DNA of 64,000 bases, from contig JAFYWF010000100.1 of the NCBI GenBank assembly GCA_017558145.1, positions 1-64,000 of the forward strand, in the 5' to 3' direction. The notes beneath the pieces are model-generated. The model did no database searches and was not told where the DNA came from. It saw only the letters and a program-made list of their open reading frames with translations. Of the stretch, positions 62,130 to 64,000 are shown piece after piece. Both the position numbers and the translations under genes were made by a program. The first letter of the stretch is position 1. Each line of letters starts with the position of its first letter. Source of the stretch: Lachnospiraceae bacterium (GTDB taxonomy: Bacteria; Bacillota; Clostridia; Lachnospirales; Lachnospiraceae).

Positions 62130-63655
62130 AATAATTTACCCAGCACTTTTTCTTTCAATACACCTACCATATATTGAAATTCTTTTGTCTTAAAAAAAGA
62201 CATAACCCATATTACATTATACACCATTACGATTAAAATTCCCATAACTATTAATCCAGGCAGTGTAACTTCCTTTAAAATCAAGCTTTTTAAGATGGAA
62301 CATATTACCAAGATCAAGGAAGTGGGAATTAAATACAACAAATAATCCTTAAAATACTCTCCCACACTTTTTTCAAAGCATATAGGATATACAATAAATG
62401 GTTTTACCACGTTAGCAATAATTCCGGAAATTACAGTTCCGATATAGATTCCTACCAAACCAATTTGCTGTACCAACACAATAGAAATAACAAGGTTTAC
62501 AGCTCCTTGCAACAGCGGAAGGAACTTATCCTGTTCAAATACTCCTGCTGCAGTCTTAAAATTCGCCATGACGATTCTATCGCCTCTAAAATAATAATCT
62601 AATAGAACCAAACCTACTACCAATTCACTTAATAACCAATGTTCCCCTAGCCATATCTGAATCAACGGAGATAACAATAAATAAAATCCTACCGCCGATA
62701 ACCCATAAATCCAATTGGCCGCAAAACGATAGATTTTAAAGATTTCATACTGCTTCTGTTTGGATTCTGTAGCAATCAGATTTCCAAAGCTGGAAATAGC
62801 GGAATTAAAAATAATATTTACAAAGGCTGATATAGAGTTAATTACCATGTTATAGTTGTCTACCATTCCTACGATAGATACTTTAATAAAGGAAGAAATA
62901 ATAATACTGTCTGTCTGCAGTCTGGCAACATCTCCTACCTTTAAGCATATTAACGCCTTGGTTTTAGTTATAATAATATCTGTCTCTTCTTTTTCTAAAG
63001 GTTTCACATCCTTATCTTTCAAATAAGGATATCGCTTATCCAAGTAACGGCTTACATATATCTTTTGTACCAACTCTACTACTGCCGCTGTTAATAGATA
63101 AAAGAAAAAATTAGCTGTAAGTAGTAAAACAATCATCTGCAAAATTGTAGTTGCCAGTTTTGTTATAGTAAGTACATTTGTCTGAATATAGTTCTTCTGT
63201 TCTGCATTCACGAGACTGTATTTATATGATACAAAATACGTACTTACCGTATTGAACAAAAAGATCAGATAATAAATCGTTAATTCCTGTATCCCATAAT
63301 CACCGGGACTTTTAATAAAATATTTTAAAAATGGAACCAAAGCCAAACCTATAACTGCTACCACAATCCCTATGATGCAATAGGATTTTTTATATAAACG
63401 CATATAAGATTTAATCTTATCATATTCTTTTCTGGCTACCGGTCCATATAAGCTATAATTCAGAGCCGTACCAATCCCTAACTCTGCCATAGAAAGCATA
63501 GATAAAACACCGGTATACAATCCATTAACACCTAGTAAGGTTTCATCCAGCTTCATAATAAACACGGTTCTTAGCACAAATCCAAGAACCGATGATGTAA
63601 TATTTCCTATATAACCAAATGCAATGTTTTTTGTTGTTTGCTGTAATCTTCCCAA
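62126..63655 (-). CDS. Wzx-like oligosaccharide flippase, no. 2
   Basis: 509 residues, about 12-14 hydrophobic segments. The N-terminus has NIAFGYIGNITSSVLGFVLR and LGVNGLYTGVLSMLSMAELGIG, typical of the sugar-translocase branch found in Firmicutes and distinct from the WzxC-like protein at 51784. Two flippases in one transcription unit point to two different lipid-linked products. The start lies 1 base after the stop of the partial upstream gene. Confidence 0.86.
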   Translation of the reverse strand: MGRLQQTTKNIAFGYIGNITSSVLGFVLRTVFIMKLDETLLGVNGLYTGVLSMLSMAELGIGTALNYSLYGPVARKEYDKIKSYMRLYKKSYCIIGIVVAVIGLALVPFLKYFIKSPGDYGIQELTIYYLIFLFNTVSTYFVSYKYSLVNAEQKNYIQTNVLTITKLATTILQMIVLLLTANFFFYLLTAAVVELVQKIYVSRYLDKRYPYLKDKDVKPLEKEETDIIITKTKALICLKVGDVARLQTDSIIISSFIKVSIVGMVDNYNMVINSISAFVNIIFNSAISSFGNLIATESKQKQYEIFKIYRFAANWIYGLSAVGFYLLLSPLIQIWLGEHWLLSELVVGLVLLDYYFRGDRIVMANFKTAAGVFEQDKFLPLLQGAVNLVISIVLVQQIGLVGIYIGTVISGIIANVVKPFIVYPICFEKSVGEYFKDYLLYLIPTSLILVICSILKSLILKEVTLPGLIVMGILIVMVYNVIWVMSFFKTKEFQYMVGVLKEKVLGKLL

Positions 63656-63656
63656 T

Positions 63657-64000
63657 TTACTCCACCATATAAACTCTTACACTCTTTTTACCATAATATA
63701 ATGCTCTGTCAATATTCCTACTATCATCTGCATTTTCTCGCATATACATATTTAAAAGCGGATATTGATCTCCCATTTCCGGAACTAATGCATCCTCAAT
63801 AGCTTCATCAGACAAGATTTTATGTTGTTCCTGTCTTACCTGCGCATATTGTTCCATTCGTCCGCTTTTAGCATATTCCATACAAGCCTTATTGGTTGTG
63901 GAAACCTTAGAAAAACACATAACGATTCCCAAAATAATAATACCAACAGCTAAAATCGGTGCCATAATATAGGTCTTATATTTTTTTTCATAAAATATAC
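63657..64000 (-). CDS. C-terminal part of a DUF6056-like membrane protein (runs off the window)
   Basis: The frame is open to the window edge, so only the last ~114 residues are seen: one hydrophobic segment (APILAVGIIILGIVMCF), a charged stretch with GRMEQYAQVRQEQHK, and a tail with RALYYGKKSVRVYMVE. That tail matches the end of the protein at 59705-61258 (VARYYGKDSVRRMN), which suggests a further member of the same GT-C-like family. The apparent ATG at 63965 is internal. Confidence 0.6.
   Translation of the reverse strand, partial: IFYEKKYKTYIMAPILAVGIIILGIVMCFSKVSTTNKACMEYAKSGRMEQYAQVRQEQHKILSDEAIEDALVPEMGDQYPLLNMYMRENADDSRNIDRALYYGKKSVRVYMVE

Noticed and set aside
1..64000. CRISPR arrays, tRNA or rRNA genes, prophage genes, restriction or defence systems
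   Set aside because: None was seen on reading both strands; the only mobile element recognised is the IS3-family copy.

Overview
The window reads as a low-GC Clostridia chromosome, most likely Lachnospiraceae. The grounds are strong A+T bias, Firmicutes-type AGGAGG ribosome binding sites, the rpmG-secE-nusG-rplK-rplA order, and several membrane and regulator families I associate with Lachnospiraceae. No species can be named from sequence alone.

Layout. (1) 1-1,760, minus strand: a housekeeping operon read from a strong sigma-A-type promoter (1729-1757): rpmG, secE, nusG, rplK and the start of rplA. (2) 1,821-39,399, almost all minus strand: a surface-glycan decoration island with seven MBOAT membrane O-acyltransferases and eight secreted or membrane-anchored SGNH/GDSL proteins, most of them in adjacent MBOAT-SGNH pairs. 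Around them lie polytopic proteins of GT-C type, two polyprenyl-phosphate-sugar synthase-like GT2 enzymes (18488-19423, 32359-33336), a GtrA-like protein, a ChbG/YdjC-type deacetylase, UDP-glucose dehydrogenase and a UDP-glucuronate 4-epimerase-like enzyme. Two stretches on the plus strand interrupt it: an orphan flagellar-cap (FliD)-like gene at 9325-10632, and a two-gene membrane-protein cassette at 24959-27942. (3) 39,625-47,025, minus strand: a polysaccharide assembly operon with two polymerase/ligase-like proteins, an acyltransferase-3 protein, a GT4-WecG fusion and an unknown membrane protein. (4) 47,026-49,129: an A+T-rich scar carrying the 3' stump of an SGNH gene cut off by an IS3-family element. 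(5) 49,130-64,000, minus strand: a second polysaccharide operon with a WbqC-like protein, sugar formyltransferase, DegT-type aminotransferase, two Wzx flippases, GT2, two GT4, GT11, two TupA-like ATP-grasp proteins, a radical SAM/SPASM protein and GT-C-like membrane proteins; the last gene runs off the window.

How it fits together (inference from families). Cytoplasmic enzymes make UDP-GlcA/UDP-GalA and probably an N-formylated amino sugar. GT2, GT4, GT11 and WecG domains build lipid-linked repeats. Wzx and Wzy-like proteins export and polymerise them. Undecaprenyl-phosphate sugars made by the GT2 proteins with C-terminal membrane segments would feed the GT-C-like proteins outside the membrane. 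The MBOAT proteins would move acyl groups across the membrane and the SGNH partners would place them on the glycan, as DltB/DltD and AlgI/AlgX-type systems do. No initiating phosphoglycosyl transferase and no rmlABCD genes were recognised, so they presumably lie elsewhere.

Most notable: the seven-fold MBOAT/SGNH expansion, which falls into two matched subtypes; a 166-nt element between 14078 and 14243 that folds as a four-way (cloverleaf) junction with internal G-A mismatches on the transcribed strand; the GT4-WecG fusion; the orphan FliD-like protein; and an MBOAT/SGNH pair with altered conserved residues.
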